From contig OY848923.1 of NCBI GenBank assembly GCA_963693285.1, positions 969,026 to 1,033,025 on the forward strand: DNA of 64,000 bases. The letters run 5' to 3'. The notes beneath the pieces are model-generated. The model had not been told where the DNA came from, ran no database searches, and saw nothing but the letters and a program-made list of their open reading frames with translations. The DNA is from Xestospongia muta (lineage: Eukaryota; Porifera; Demospongiae; Haplosclerida; Petrosiidae). Below are positions 11,653-24,615 of this stretch, one piece after another; within the stretch, counting starts at the first letter, position 1; each line of letters opens with the position of its first letter. A program made the position numbers and the translations under genes.

Positions 11653-14569
11653 ATGATGTCGAGTGTCTTCTTATGTCTTACAGTTGGTTTACTAATACCA
11701 TTGTTTGCCAGATCTAATGATCCTCCTCCATTACCTCACACTAGTAAGTTATCTAAAGGTACATTAACTAATTATTATATAATACAGGAGTCCAATTATA
11801 TGGAGGATACAATAAAACATCCTACCCAAATAACTCCATGATTCCTGCAAATTATTTCTTTGATTTTGATAAAAACAATGATGGATTAAATGATGCCTTG
11901 TGGTGTCAAAGTGCTAAAAATGAGTCTAATATTGGAGTATGGTATTATCCTAATGGTAGTCAAGTGTCTACAGTAGATGACTCATCACCATTACATTCTG
12001 TTCATATGCCAGGACAGATTGGACTATATCGTGACGGTGGGATAAATAACTCAGAGGGTATTTATACATGTGTTATACCAGATGAACATAATATAAATCA
12101 AACATTGATGGTATTGCTGTACAAGAAGAATACTTATGAAACAAATAGTGAGTTTAATTTTATTAACAATCAATAATAGTTTTATTAATGTGTTCAGGTG
12201 GACCTAGGATCATTGAAACTATATTCAACTCATTACTATCTACCAGAGATAATCCAGTATTCCTGATATCCTTTAATGTTACAAATGGAACAGCAACATA
12301 TATCAATTGTACATTAAATGATACTTTGATCTATCCCAATATTACACAGACTATTCTATCATATCAACTACCAACTAAAATTTTAGTAAAGCTTCTATTT
12401 GAATCAAGAGATGAAGGATGGTACAATTGTTCTGTGTCTAACTCCAGAGTTAAGGATGAATACTACAATAGTATAAATCAATCATATCCTGCTCACAGTA
12501 ACATATATGTTAAAGGTATGTACAATACAACAAGACAATGTAATGATCATTTGTTAATTATAGTTGTTGGAAAACCAGTTAATGTCAAAGCTAAGTGGAT
12601 ATGTCCCTCTGATGTTCTAGTCACATGGTCTCCACCAGTTGATAATGATCCATTAATAGCTGGTTATGAGGTCTTCTATGACATTGGTAATGGCAGCAGA
12701 TATAGTGGAGGAATGACCAATGATACATTTCTGATCATCAGTGGCTTATGTAGTGTTCAAAACTACAGTTTCTTTGTAATATCATATTCAAATGAGGAAC
12801 ATATACTTCTTCCAAGTGAATGGAGTGATATTATAACACTCATTAGCGGTAAGTAATTAAAATGTTATAACTTATACTTTAAAATTCCTTTATTTTGTTT
12901 TTGTTTAAAATTCCATCATCAGTTAATGGAGTAGAGTTATCATCATTATTGATATCATTAATTGGCATCAACAGAGCAACATCATTAGCCAATTGTAAAA
13001 AAACAACATCATTAATGCATCAAGTATCAACATCATCAGTGCATCAAGTATCAACATCAGTGCATCAAGTATCAACATTGTCAGTGGATCAAGTATCAAC
13101 ATCATTAGTCATTATAGTATCAACATTAATAACACCTACTTCATGTCTTCAACCAAGTGACTATAATAGAGAGAAGTCACAAGTGCCATTATCATGGCCA
13201 ATTGGTGTGGGACTTCTACTTTTCACTAACTTCATCACTATCTTTATACTCATTATAAGATGTTTATTGTTGTTAAGATATAGAGGAAGACATGAAAAAC
13301 TGTAAGTGTTAAAGTTAATTTACAAATAGTTTTTTTACATATATTAAAGTTATTATAATTACTAAATGGAATTAAAGAATAGAAATTTTTGCCATACTTA
13401 TTTAGTGACAAAATGAAAGCATACTATGAATATCCAGGACAATACTTATCATCAAAGTAAGCAGACAATGTTATTATAAACATTATCATTCACAATATCA
13501 TTAAAAGTTAATTTTTTACCATACTTATCTAGTGACCAAATAAAACCAGATGAAGAAGATACAGGACAGTACTCATCATTAATGTAAGCAGACAATGTTG
13601 TTATAATTGTTATTAATCTTAATATGAATTTTTTATAATACAGAGATGATACTATAGTTGAAAGTGAACTAAAAGACCAGAATCCTCACTTAGAAGATAA
13701 TGGCAGTGATTATGAAGAAGATATTTATCCATTTGATTCAAATTTTTATGAATCAATAAATAAAAGAAATGAAAACCTGTGAGTATTAAACTTAATTTGC
13801 AAATATATTTCATGTACATTAAAGTTATTATATTTATTAGTTTTAATTAAAAATTAACTTTTACCATACTTATCAAGTGACGAAATAAAACCACATGAAG
13901 AAGATACAGGACAATACTCATCATTAATGTAAGCAGACAATGTTGTTATAAGTGTAATTAATCTTAATGTGATTTCTTACAATACAGAGATGATACTATA
14001 GTTGAATATGAACTAAATGACCAGAATCCTTACTTAGAAGATAATGGCAATGATCATGAAGAAGATATTTATCCTTATTCATCACATATTTATGAACCAA
14101 TTAATAAAACAAACGAAAACCTGTAAGTGTTAAAGTTAATTTACAAATGGTTTTCATGTACATTAAAGTTATTATATTTATTAATTCCAATTAAAAAATT
14201 AATTTTTACCATACTTATTTAGTGACAAATATAAACCACATGAAGAAGATACAGGACAATACTTATCATTAATGTAAGCAGACAATGTTGTTATAAATAT
14301 TATCATATTTCTTACAATACAGAGATGATACAATAGCTGAAAGTGAGATCGAGATAAATGACCAGAATCCACACTTAGCAGATAATGGCAATGATCATGA
14401 AGAAGATATTTATCCATATGATTCACATATTTATGCAGGAGTTAATAAAAGGAAAGACAAAAAAGACAACAATGGATCTAACCCTGTTCAGTCACCACAG
14501 AATATATTACCACCAATATATTCACTTCCAACTGTTATAGGGAATGACAATGATGAGATGACAGTTTAG
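11653..14569 (+). CDS. R3: Ig-Ig-FN3 receptor with expanded tail modules
   Basis: Predicted 717-aa receptor in twelve exons: 11653-11743, 11788-12147, 12198-12515, 12564-12848, 12923-13301, 13406-13456, 13533-13583, 13644-13778, 13878-13928, 13988-14122, 14223-14273, 14323-14569. Domain order is as in the other array members. Exon 1 ends in A instead of G (Arg instead of Gly at the junction). Exon 4 has one extra codon (HILLPSEW). The usual acceptor of exon 5 is lost, and an AG in catcatcag, about 20 nt into the old exon, fits phase and frame instead. The stalk is short (a few STSSVHQV/SVDQV units). The tail has three full exon pairs plus one orphan small exon, giving repeated GQYSSL/GQYLSL and FYESI/IYEPI/IYAGV tyrosines. 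Total length is divisible by three. Confidence 0.8.
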
Positions 14570-15176
14570 TTACTGGGAGACAATTTGAATACAAGGAAAT
14601 CGCTATCTTTGTTGAGGAAACTATTAAATGTTTGTGTAATTATTGTTATATTTAGAGAATATGTTTTAGTTGTTAACTTTATAATATATAGAAAATTAAA
14701 CACATTATTATCAACTGGGAAATAACTCAATTACAGACACCATTCACTTACAAATATGTCCAATTACCTTTTACTAATTAACTAAAGAACATCCTGTTAT
14801 TACTGTATATAGATATTATATAGTGATTGTTTAATAGATAACATAATAAGTTTATATAGAAATGAAAAACAGTGATCACAGGTTAACTCCCAACTCAATA
14901 GTACTGAAATATAAATCCACTATCTACATCTTTTACTGTATATGATCATATACAATGTTATCTAATCTACTATATAAACTAATAGATATGATAAGTACTG
15001 TTTTTATATAAAGTATATATTGTTATTGGTGTAGTATATATTACTGTTAAATATATCACATTAGTTGTAATAACAAAATCAAAAGGAAAGTACAACAGTT
15101 GAATAGTCTACAGTTTGTCTTCAATAAAAGAATTGACACTAACAAAATCCAGTCATTCAGTCAACAGGAACAGAAA
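14570..15176. promoter_or_regulatory. R3 3' region and promoter cassette of the small gene
   Basis: The first half is R3 3' UTR and conserved spacer. About 14950-15176 is the promoter-like cassette (actatataaact, tattgttattggtgtagtatat, acaacagttgaatagtctacag) that also precedes R8 at 33790-34015 and the copies at 9715, 10965, 18735 and 24075. TATA-like elements and strong copy-to-copy conservation suggest a promoter. No transcription start is proven. Confidence 0.5.
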
Positions 15177-15486
15177 ATGGTGCTCAGACTACAATCTAGT
15201 CAATTACTACTGTTTATCTCTTTTGTATTAGATTTCAAGAGGAGTCTCTGTTGATGTTACAGTACAGTCTAACATAACATATGACATATCACATCAACCA
15301 CTACTACAACATAATGTATCATATATATCAGTGGATTATAAGACATTAGATATGATGTATGAAATATTACACCTGGTGAACAACAACAAGACAATAATGA
15401 TTAACTTCATTACATTAGTAAATAGTCTTGTTAGTATAATGACTTATACAATTATAATGACATGTGTGGATTACATGTCATTGTAA
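15177..15486 (+). CDS. Candidate small membrane protein, intact copy C
   Basis: A two-exon model, 15177-15224 and 15268-15486, gives 88 aa. Exon A (MVLRLQSSQLLLFISF) is a signal-peptide-like sequence closely matching the first exon of R8. A 43-nt GT-AG intron follows, the same size class as the receptor introns. Exon B encodes SNITYDISHQPLL..., then a hydrophobic stretch (about INFITLVNSLVSIMTYTIIM) that could span the membrane, and ends DYMSL. I recognise no family. The same frame is intact in copy E (24306-24615) and broken in four other copies. It may be a real short membrane protein or a decaying cassette. Confidence 0.4.
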
Positions 15487-15895
15487 TAGTGTCTTATAGT
15501 ATATTTTGATGTTTCTTATCATTTTCTATAATAGGTCATGACACGGCAGTGTCTATTAAAAGGTTAAAAAGATCATGTTTGTTGTTTTAAATATCGTAAG
15601 AACAAACCTGTTAGAATTCATAAACAAAAAAGTTTAGATATTATAATTTATGTAAACAAATACAGCTGTAGACCAAGTGACATTATATCTAATGGACTGT
15701 TGTTGACTGATATTTCAGTTATTAGGCATCTAGAGTGTATATATTGTGTATCATATTAGTTATTGTTATTGTAGTTAATATTGCATTATCTTAAAACAAT
15801 TAATTACATTTACTGCTTATAAAGAACTAAGTGTATCATGTCAAATTTATTACTACCTATGTAGATTATAAGACAGTCAACAGAGCTTATCTTAA
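15487..15895. other. Spacer and class-B leader before R4
   Basis: Repeated spacer containing the ggtcatgacacggcagtgtc block and the tggactgttgttgactgat block, then the class-B upstream leader ending acagtcaacagagcttatcttaa at the R4 start codon. No gene seen. Confidence 0.5.
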
Positions 15896-18152
15896 ATGAT
15901 GTCGAGCGTCTTCTTATGTCTTACAGTTGGTTTACTAATACCAATTATTGCCAGTTATCATTATTATAATCCTCCTCCATTACCTCATACTGGTAAGTTA
16001 TCTAAAGGTACATTAACTAATTATTATATAATACAGGAGTTCAATTGTATGGAGGATACAATAAAACATCCTACCCAAATAACTCCATGATTCCTGCAAG
16101 TTATTTCTTTGATATTGATAAAAACAATGATGGATTAAATGATGGCTTGTGGTGTCAAAGTGGTAGAAATGAGTCTAATATTGGAGTATGGTATTATCCT
16201 AATGGTAATCAAGTGTCTACAGTAGATGACTCATCACCATTACATTCTGTGCATATGTTAGGACAGATTGGACTAAATCGTAATGATGGGATAAAAAACT
16301 ATGAGGGTATTTATACATGTGTTATACCAGATGAACATAATGTAAATCAAACATTGATGATATTGCTGTACAGGAAGATTACTTATGAAATAAATAGTGA
16401 GTTAAATTTTATTAACAATCAATAATAGTTTTATTAATGTGTTCAGGTGGACCTAGGATCATTGAAACTATATTCAACTCATTACTATCTACCAGAGATA
16501 ATCCAGCATTCCTGATATCCTTTAATGTTACAAATGGAACAGCAACATATATCAATTGTACATTAAATGATACTTTGATCTATCCCAATATTACACAGAT
16601 TATTCTATCATATCAACTACCAACTAAAATTTTAGTAAAGCTTCTATTTGAATCAAGAGATGAAGGATGGTACAATTGTTCTGTGTCTAACTCCAGAGTT
16701 AAGGATGAATACTACAATGGTATATATCAATCATATCCTGCTCACAGTAACATATATGTTAAAGGTATGTACAATACAACAAGACAATGTAATGATCATT
16801 TGTTAATTATAGTTACCAGAAAACCAGTTAATGTCACAGCTAAATGGATAAGTCTCTCTGATGTTCTAGTCACATGGTCTCCACCAGTTGATAATGATCC
16901 ATTAATAGCTGGTTATGAGGTCTTCTATGACATTGGTAATGGTACCAGATTTAGTGGAGGAATGACCAATGATACATTTCTGAACATCAGCGGTTTATGT
17001 AGTGCTCAAAACTACAGTTTCTTTGTAATATCATATTCAAATGAGGAAGATACACTTCCAAGTGAATTGAGTGATATCATAAAATTAATTTCAGGTAAGT
17101 TATGAAAATGTTATTTTAAAATTGCTTCATTTCATTCTCTATATAAGTCAATGAAATATCAACATCATCAGTCAATGAAATATCAACATTCTTAAAGCCA
17201 ACTTCAAATTATCAACCAAATGACTGTAATTGCAGAGAGAATTCACAAGTATTATCATCATGGCCAATTGGTGTGGGATTTCTACTTTTCACTAACCTCA
17301 TCACTATCATTGTATTCATTATAAGTTGTTTATTGTTGTTAAGATCTAAAGGAAGACATGAAAAACTGTAAGTGTTAATGTTGATTTACAGATAGTTTTT
17401 TACATACATTAAAGTTATTATATTTACTAATTGGAATTAAAGAATAGAAATTTTTTGCCATACTTATCTAGTGACGAAATGAAAGCAAACTATGAATATT
17501 CAGAACAATACTCATCATTAAAGTAAGCAGACAATGTTGTTATAAATTTTATCAAACATGATATTATTTCTTACAATACAGAGATGATACTATAGTTGAA
17601 AGTGAATTAAATGACCAGAATCCTTACTTAGAAGATAATGGCAACGATCATGAAGAAGATATTTATCCTTATTCATCACATATTTATGAACCAATTAATA
17701 AAACAAATGAAAACCTGTAAGTGTTAAAATTAATTTACAAATAGTTTTACATTAAAGTTATTATATTTATTAATTCCTATTAAAAAAATATTTTTTACCA
17801 TACTTATCTAGTGACGAAATAAAACCAGATGAAGAAGATTCAGGACAATACTTATCATTAATGTAAGCAGACAATGTTGTTATAAATGTTATCATATTTC
17901 TTACAATACAGAGATGATACTATAGTTGAAAGTGAACTGATTGACCAGAATCCTCACTTAAAAGATAATGGCAGTGATTATGAAGAAGATACTAATCCAT
18001 ATGATTCACATATTTATGAACCAATTAATAAAAGGAATGACAAAAAAGACAACAATGGATCTAACCCTGTTCAGTCACCAAAGAATATATTACCACCAAT
18101 ATATTCACTTCCAATTGGTGTAGGAAATGACAATGATGAGATGACAGTTTAG
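15896..18152 (+). CDS. R4: Ig-Ig-FN3 receptor with minimal stalk
   Basis: Predicted 584-aa receptor in nine exons: 15896-15992, 16037-16396, 16447-16764, 16813-17094, 17148-17367, 17472-17522, 17582-17716, 17812-17862, 17912-18152. The signal exon carries a two-codon longer variant (ASYHYYNPPPLPHTG) shared with R5. Exon 5 is short: only about two VNEISTSS units precede FLKPTSNYQ and the TM (WPIGVGFLLF). The tail has two exon pairs with tyrosines in SEQYSSL, GQYLSL and two HIYEPIN motifs. YEPI is close to the YEEI preference known for Src-family SH2 domains. This and R10 are the shortest-stalk members, useful as the ground state for the repeat expansions. Confidence 0.82.
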
Positions 18153-18734
18153 TTATCGGGAGACAATTTGAACACAAAGAAATAGTTAATGTTTGTGTAA
18201 TTATTGTTATATTTAGAGAATATGTTTTAGTTGTTAATTTTATAATATATAGAAAATTAAACACATTATTATCAACTGGGAAATAACTCAATTACAGACA
18301 CCATTCATTTACAGCACACCAGATTAATTTTTACTAATTAACTAAAGAACATCCTGTTATTACTGTATATACATACTATATAGTGATTGTTTAATTGATA
18401 ACATAATAAGTTTATATAGAAATGAAAAACAGTGATCACAGGGTAATTCCCAACTCAATAGTACTCAAATATAAATCCACTTTCTACATCTTTTACTGTA
18501 TATGATCATAACCGTGTTTTTCTAAGAGTAATATTCAATTGTAAATCAGAGAAAAGTCTATCTTATCATACTACATGATATATTGTTGAATGTTTTAAGA
18601 AGAGTGTATCTCTAAGTTAATGACATTAACAGTGTTCTATCTCATTACCATGACAACAGACAATGACCTTACATAGTGACACATACATAATACTCCCTCC
18701 AACTCATGACCTTGATCATTTGGTTTGATAATTC
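18153..18734. other. R4 3' UTR and conserved spacer
   Basis: Non-coding and matching other post-gene spacers (tcaactgggaaataactcaattacag, atcctgttattactgtatatacatac, gtgatcacagggtaa). No gene seen. Confidence 0.5.
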
Positions 18735-19281
18735 TAAGGACTTCCTGTCAGTCAACAATGTTATCTAATCTACTATATAAACTAATAGATATGATAAGTA
18801 CTGTCTTATATATAAAGTATATATTGTTATTGGTGTAGTATATATTACGGTTAAATATATCACATTAGTTGTAATAACAAAATCAAAAGGAAAGTACAAC
18901 AGTTGAATAGTCTACAGTTTGTCTTCAATAAAAGAATTAACACTAACAGAATTCGGTCAACAAGAATAGAAAATGGTGCTCAGACTATAATCTAGTCAAT
19001 TACTACTGCTATGTCTCTTTGTTTGAGATTTCAAGAGAGTCTCTGTTGATATTACAGTACAGTCTAACATAACATATGACATATCACATCAACCACTACT
19101 ACAACATAATATATCGTATATATCAGTGGATTATAAGACATTAGATATGATGTATGAAATATTACACCTGGTGAACAACAACAAGACAATAATGATTAAC
19201 TTCATTACATTAGTAAATAGTCTTGTTAGCATAATGACTTATACAATTATAATGACATGTGTGGATTACATGTCATTATAA
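18735..19281 (+). pseudogene. Copy D of promoter + small-gene cassette, start exon broken
   Basis: The promoter cassette is followed by ATG at 18973, but codon six of the signal exon is TAA (cagactataatc instead of cagactacaatc), the same change as in copy B at 11194. Exon B (about 19061-19281) still reads SNITYDISHQPLLQ... to a terminal TAA with the hydrophobic segment intact. Called a pseudogene unless another start is used. Confidence 0.45.
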
Positions 19282-19693
19282 TAGTGTCTTATAGTATATT
19301 TTGATGTTTCTTATCATTTTCTATAATAGGTCATGACACACGGCAGTGTCTATTAAAAGGTCATTAAAGATCATGTTTGTTGTTTTAAATATCGTAAGAA
19401 CAAACCTTTTAGAATTCATAAACAAAAAAGTTTAGATATTATAATTTATGTAAACAAATACAGCTGTAGACCAAGTGACATTATATCTAATGGACTGTTG
19501 TTGACTGATATTTCAGTTATTAGGCATCTAGAGTGTGTATATTGTGTATCATTTTATTTATTGTTATTGTAGTTAATTTAACATTATCTTAAAACAATTA
19601 ATTACATTTACTGCTTATAAAGAACTAAGTGTATCATATCAAATTTATTACTACCTATGTAGATTATAAGACAGTCAACAGAGCTTATCTTAA
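19282..19693. other. Spacer and class-B leader before R5
   Basis: Nearly the same sequence as 15487-15895, ending in the leader cagtcaacagagcttatcttaa before the R5 start. No gene seen. Confidence 0.5.
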
Positions 19694-22600
19694 ATGATGT
19701 CGAGTGTTTTCTTATGTCTTACAGTTGGTGTACTAATACCAATTATTGCCAGTTATCATTATTATAATCCTCCTCCATTACCTGACACTGGTAAGTTATC
19801 TAAAGGTACATTAACTAATTATTATATAATACAGGAGTTCAATTATATGGAGGATACAATAAAACATCCTACCCAAATAACTCCATGATTCCTTCAAGTT
19901 ATTTCTTTGATATTGATAAAAACAATGATGGATTAAATGATGGCTTGTGGTGTCAAAGTGGTAGAAATGAGTCTAATATTGGAGTATGGTATTATCCTAA
20001 TGGTAGTCAAGTGTCTACAGTAGATGACTCATCACCATTACATTCTGTGTATATGTCAGGACAGATTGGACTATATCGTGACTCTGGGATAAAAAACTAT
20101 GAGGGTATTTATACATGTGTTATACCAGATGAACATAATGTAAGTCAAACATTGATGGTATTGCTGTACAGGAAGTATACTTACATGATAAATAGTGAGC
20201 TAAATTGTATTAATAATCAATAATAGTTTTATTAATGTGTTCAGGTGGACCTAGGATCATTGAAACTACTTTCAACTCATTACTATCTACCAGAGATAAT
20301 CCAGCATTCCTGATATCCTTTAATGTTACAAATGGAACAGCAACATATATCAATTGTACATTAAATGATACTTTGATCTATCCCAATATTACACAGACTA
20401 TTCTATCATATCAACTACCAACTAAAATTTTAGTAAAGCTTCTATTTGAATCAAGAGATGAAGGATGGTACAATTGTTCTGTATCTAACTCCAGAGTTAA
20501 GGATGAATACTACAATAGTATATATCAATCATATCCTGCTCACAGTAACATATATGTTAAAGGTATGTACAATACAACAAGACAATGTAATGATCATTTG
20601 TTAATTATAGTTACCAGAAAACCAGTTAATGTCACAGCTAAGTGGATAAGTCCCTCTGATGTTCTAGTCACATGGTCTCCACCAGTTGATAATGATCCAT
20701 TAATAGCTGGTTATGAGGTCTTCTATGACATTGGTAATGGCAGCAGATATAGTGGAGGAATGACCAATGATACATTTCTGAATATCAGTGGCTTATGTAG
20801 TGCACAAAACTACAGTTTCTTTGTAATGTCATATTCAAATGAGGAACATACACTTTCAAGCGAATGGAGTGATATTATAACACTAATTTCAGGTAAGTTA
20901 TCAAAATATTATAATTTATTCTTTTAAAATTCTTTCATTTTGGTTTCTATCCAAGTCAATGAAATATCAACATCAGTCAATGAAATAACAACATCATCAG
21001 TCAATGAAATAACAACATCATCAGCTCATGAAATATCGACATCATCAGTCAATGAAATATCAACATCATCAGTCAATGAAATAACAACATCATCAGTCAA
21101 TGAAATAACAACATCATCAGTTAATGAAATTTCAACATCATCAGCTCATGAAATATCGACATCATCAGTCAATGAAATATCAACATCATCAGTCAATGAA
21201 ATAACAACATCATCAGTCAATGAAATAACAACATCATCAGTTAATGAAATTTCAACATCATCAGCTCATGAAATATCGACATCATCAGTCAATGAAATAT
21301 CGACATCATCAGTCAATGAAATAACAACATCATCAGTCAATGAAATAACAACATCATCAGCTCATGAAATATCAACATCATCAGCTCATGAAATATCAAC
21401 ATCATCAGCTCATGAAATATCAACATCATTAGTCAATGAAATAACAACATCATCAATCAATGAAATAACAACATCATCAGTCAATGAAATATCAACATCA
21501 TCAGTCAATGAAAAAACAACATCATCAGTCAATGAAAAAACAACATCATCAGTCAATGAAATAACAACATCATCAGCTCATGAAATATTGACATCATCAG
21601 TCAATGAAATCTCAACATCATCAGTCAATGAAATTTCAACATCATCAGTCAATGAAATATCAACATCATCAGCTCATGAAATATTGACATCATCAGTCAA
21701 TGAAATATTAACATCATCAGTCAATGAAATTTCAACATCATCAGTCAATGAAATAACAACATCATCAGCTCATGAAATATCGACATCATCAGTCAATGAA
21801 ATATTTACATCATCAGTCAATGAAATATCAACATTCTTAAAACCAACTTCAAATTATCAACCAAATGACTGTAATTGCAGAGAGAATTCACAAGTATTAT
21901 CATCATGGCCAATTGGTGTGGGATTTCTACTTTTCACTAACCTCATCACTATCATTGTATTCATTATAAGTTGTTTATTGTTGTTAAGATCTAAAGGAAG
22001 ACATGAAAATCTGTAAGTGTTAATGTTGATTTACAAATAGTATTTTACGTACATTAAAGTTATTATATTTATTAATTGTAATTAAAGAATAGAAATTTTT
22101 TGCCATACTTATTTAGTGATGAAATGAAAGCATACTATGAATATCCAGGACAATACTCATCATTAAAGTAAGCAGACAATGTTGTTATAAATTTTATCAA
22201 ACATGATATTATTTCTTACAATACAGAGATGATACTATAGTTGAAAGTGAATTAAATGACCAGAATCTTTACTTAGAAGATAATGGCAATGATCATGAAG
22301 AAGATATTTATCCTTATTCATCACATATTTATGAACCAATTAATAAAACAAATGAAAACCTGTAAGTGTTAAAATTAATTTACAAATAGTTTTCATGTAC
22401 ATTAAAGTTATTATATTTATTAATTCCTATTAAAAAATTAATTTTTTACCATACTTATCTAGTGATGAAATGAAAGCAAACTATGAATATCCAGGAGAAT
22501 ATTCATCATTAAGGTAAGCAGACAATGTTGCTATAAATTTTATCAAACATGATATTATTTCTTACAATACAGAGATGATACTATAGTTGAAAGTGAATTA

Positions 22601-23495
22601 AATGACCAGAATCCTTACTTAGAAGATAATGGCAGTGATTATGAAGAAGATATTTATCCATTTGATTCAAATTTTTATGAATCAATAAATAAAAGAAATG
22701 AAAACCTGTGAGGATTAAACTTAATTTGTAAATATATTTCATATACATTAAAAGTTATTATATTTATTAATTTTAATTAAAAATTAACTTTTACCATACT
22801 TATCAAGTGACGAAATCAAACCACATGAAGAAGATACAGGACTATACTCATCATTAATGTAAGCAGACAATGTTGTTATAGTTGTTATTAATCTTAATAT
22901 GATTTCTTACAATACAGAGATGATACTATAGTTGAATATGAACTAAATGACCAGAATCCTCACTTAGAAGCTAATGGCAGTGATTATGAAGAAGATATTT
23001 ATCCTTATTCATCATATATTTATGAACCAATTAATAAAACAAATGAAAACCTGTAAGTGTTAAAGTTAATTTACAAATAGTTTTCATGTACATTAAAGTT
23101 ATTATATTTATTAATTCCAATTAAAAAATTGATTTTTTTACCATACTTATCTAGTGATGAAATAAAACCACATGAAGAAGATACAACACAATACTTATCA
23201 TTAATGTAAGCAGACAATGTTGTTATAAATATTATCATATTTCTTACAATACAGAGATGATACTATAGTTGAAAATGAACTAAATGACCAGAATCCTCAC
23301 TTAAAAGATAATGACAGTGATCATGAAGAAGATACTGGTCCATATGATTCACATATTTATGAACCAATTAATAAAAGGAATGACAAAAAAGACAACAATG
23401 GATCTAACCCTGTTCAGTCACCACAGAATATATTACCACCAATATATTCACTTCCAATTGGTGTAGGAAATGACAATGATGAGATGACAGTTTAG
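19694..23495 (+). CDS. R5: receptor with 37-unit stalk and four tail modules
   Basis: Predicted 987-aa receptor in thirteen exons: 19694-19790, 19835-20194, 20245-20562, 20611-20892, 20956-22012, 22117-22167, 22227-22361, 22463-22513, 22573-22707, 22808-22858, 22918-23052, 23155-23205, 23255-23495. The ectodomain closely matches R4. Exon 5 is 1057 nt because of about 37 stalk units, followed by FLKPTSNYQ and the TM helix. The tail has four pairs of a 51-nt exon (GQYSSL, GEYSSL, GLYSSL, TQYLSL) and a 135-nt or terminal exon (IYEPIN, FYESIN). All tail junctions are phase 2, so modules can be added or skipped without shifting the frame. This is the longest tail in the array. Confidence 0.83.
20970..21835 (+). 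repeat. R5 stalk minisatellite with 120-nt higher-order period
   Basis: About 37 units of 24 nt encode VNEISTSS, VNEITTSS and AHEISTSS. From about 21000 to 21360 a five-unit block of 120 nt is repeated three times almost perfectly, and later blocks are scrambled. AHE units are found only in this gene. The pattern shows recent block duplication on top of single-unit expansion. Confidence 0.92.
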
Positions 23496-24305
23496 TTATC
23501 GGGAGATAATTTGAACACAAAGAAATAGTTAATGTTTGTGTAATTATTGTTATATTTAGAGAATATGTTTTAGTTGTTAACTTTATAATATATATAGAAA
23601 ATTAAACATATTATTATCAACTGGGAAATAACTCAATTACAGACACCATTCATTTACAGCACACCAGATTAATTTTTACTAATTAACTAGAGAACATCCT
23701 GTTATTACTGTATATACATACTATATAGTGATTGTTCAATAGATAACACAATAAGTTTATATTAGAAATGAAAAACAATGATCACAGGGTAACTCCCAAC
23801 TCAATAGTACTCAAATGTAAATCCACTTTCTACATCTTTTACTGTATATGATCATAACTATGTTTTTATAAGAGTAATATTCAATTGTAAATCAGAGAGA
23901 AGTCTATCTTATCCCACTACATGATATATTGTTGAATGTTTTAAGAAGAGTGTATCTTTAAGTTAATGAGATTAACAGTATTCTATCTCATTACCATGAC
24001 AACAGACAATGACCTTACATAGTGACACATGCATAATACTCCCTCCTACTCATGACCTTGATAATTCTAAGGACTTCCTGTCAGTCAACAATGTTATCTA
24101 ATCTACTATATAAACTAACAGATATGATAAGTACTGTCTTATATATAAAGTATATATTGTTATTGATGTAGTATATATTAGTGTTATATATATCACATTA
24201 GTTGTAATAACAAAATCAAAAGGAAAGTACAACAGTTGAATAGTCTACAGTTTGTCTTCAATAAAAGAATTGCCACTAACAGAATTCAGTCAACAGGAAC
24301 AGAAA
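23496..24305. promoter_or_regulatory. R5 3' spacer and promoter cassette of copy E
   Basis: 3' UTR and spacer blocks, followed at about 24075-24305 by the promoter-like cassette shared with R8. It holds actatataaact near 24112 and cttatatataaag near 24138. No other coding signal is seen. Confidence 0.45.
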
Positions 24306-24615
24306 ATGGTGCTCAGACTACAATCTAGTCAATTACTACTGTTTGTCTCTTTTGTATGAGATTTCAAAAGGAGTCTCTGTTGATAATACAGTACAGTCTA
24401 ACATAACATATGACATATCACATCAACCACTACTACAACATAATGTATCATATATATCAGTGGATTATAAGACATTAGATATGATGTATGAAATATTACA
24501 CCTGGTGAACGACAACAAGACAATAATGATTAACTTCATTACATTGGTAAATAGTCTTGTTAGTATAATGACTTATACAATTATAATGACATGTGTGGAT
24601 TACATGTCATTGTAA
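24306..24615 (+). CDS. Candidate small membrane protein, intact copy E
   Basis: Exons 24306-24353 and 24397-24615 give 88 aa, with the same structure as the copy at 15177: signal-like exon MVLRLQSSQLLLFVSF, 43-nt intron with a good donor (gtatgag) and acceptor (gtacag), then SNITYDISHQ... with two or three N-glycosylation sites (NIT, NVS, NKT) and a hydrophobic segment. It differs from copy C by only a few codons. No family is recognised. The retained frame in two copies against four broken ones is the main evidence for and against function. Confidence 0.42.

Noticed and set aside
21000..21830. CRISPR-like regular repeats
   Set aside because: Units are contiguous with no unique spacers, lie in frame inside a coding exon and the genome is eukaryotic.
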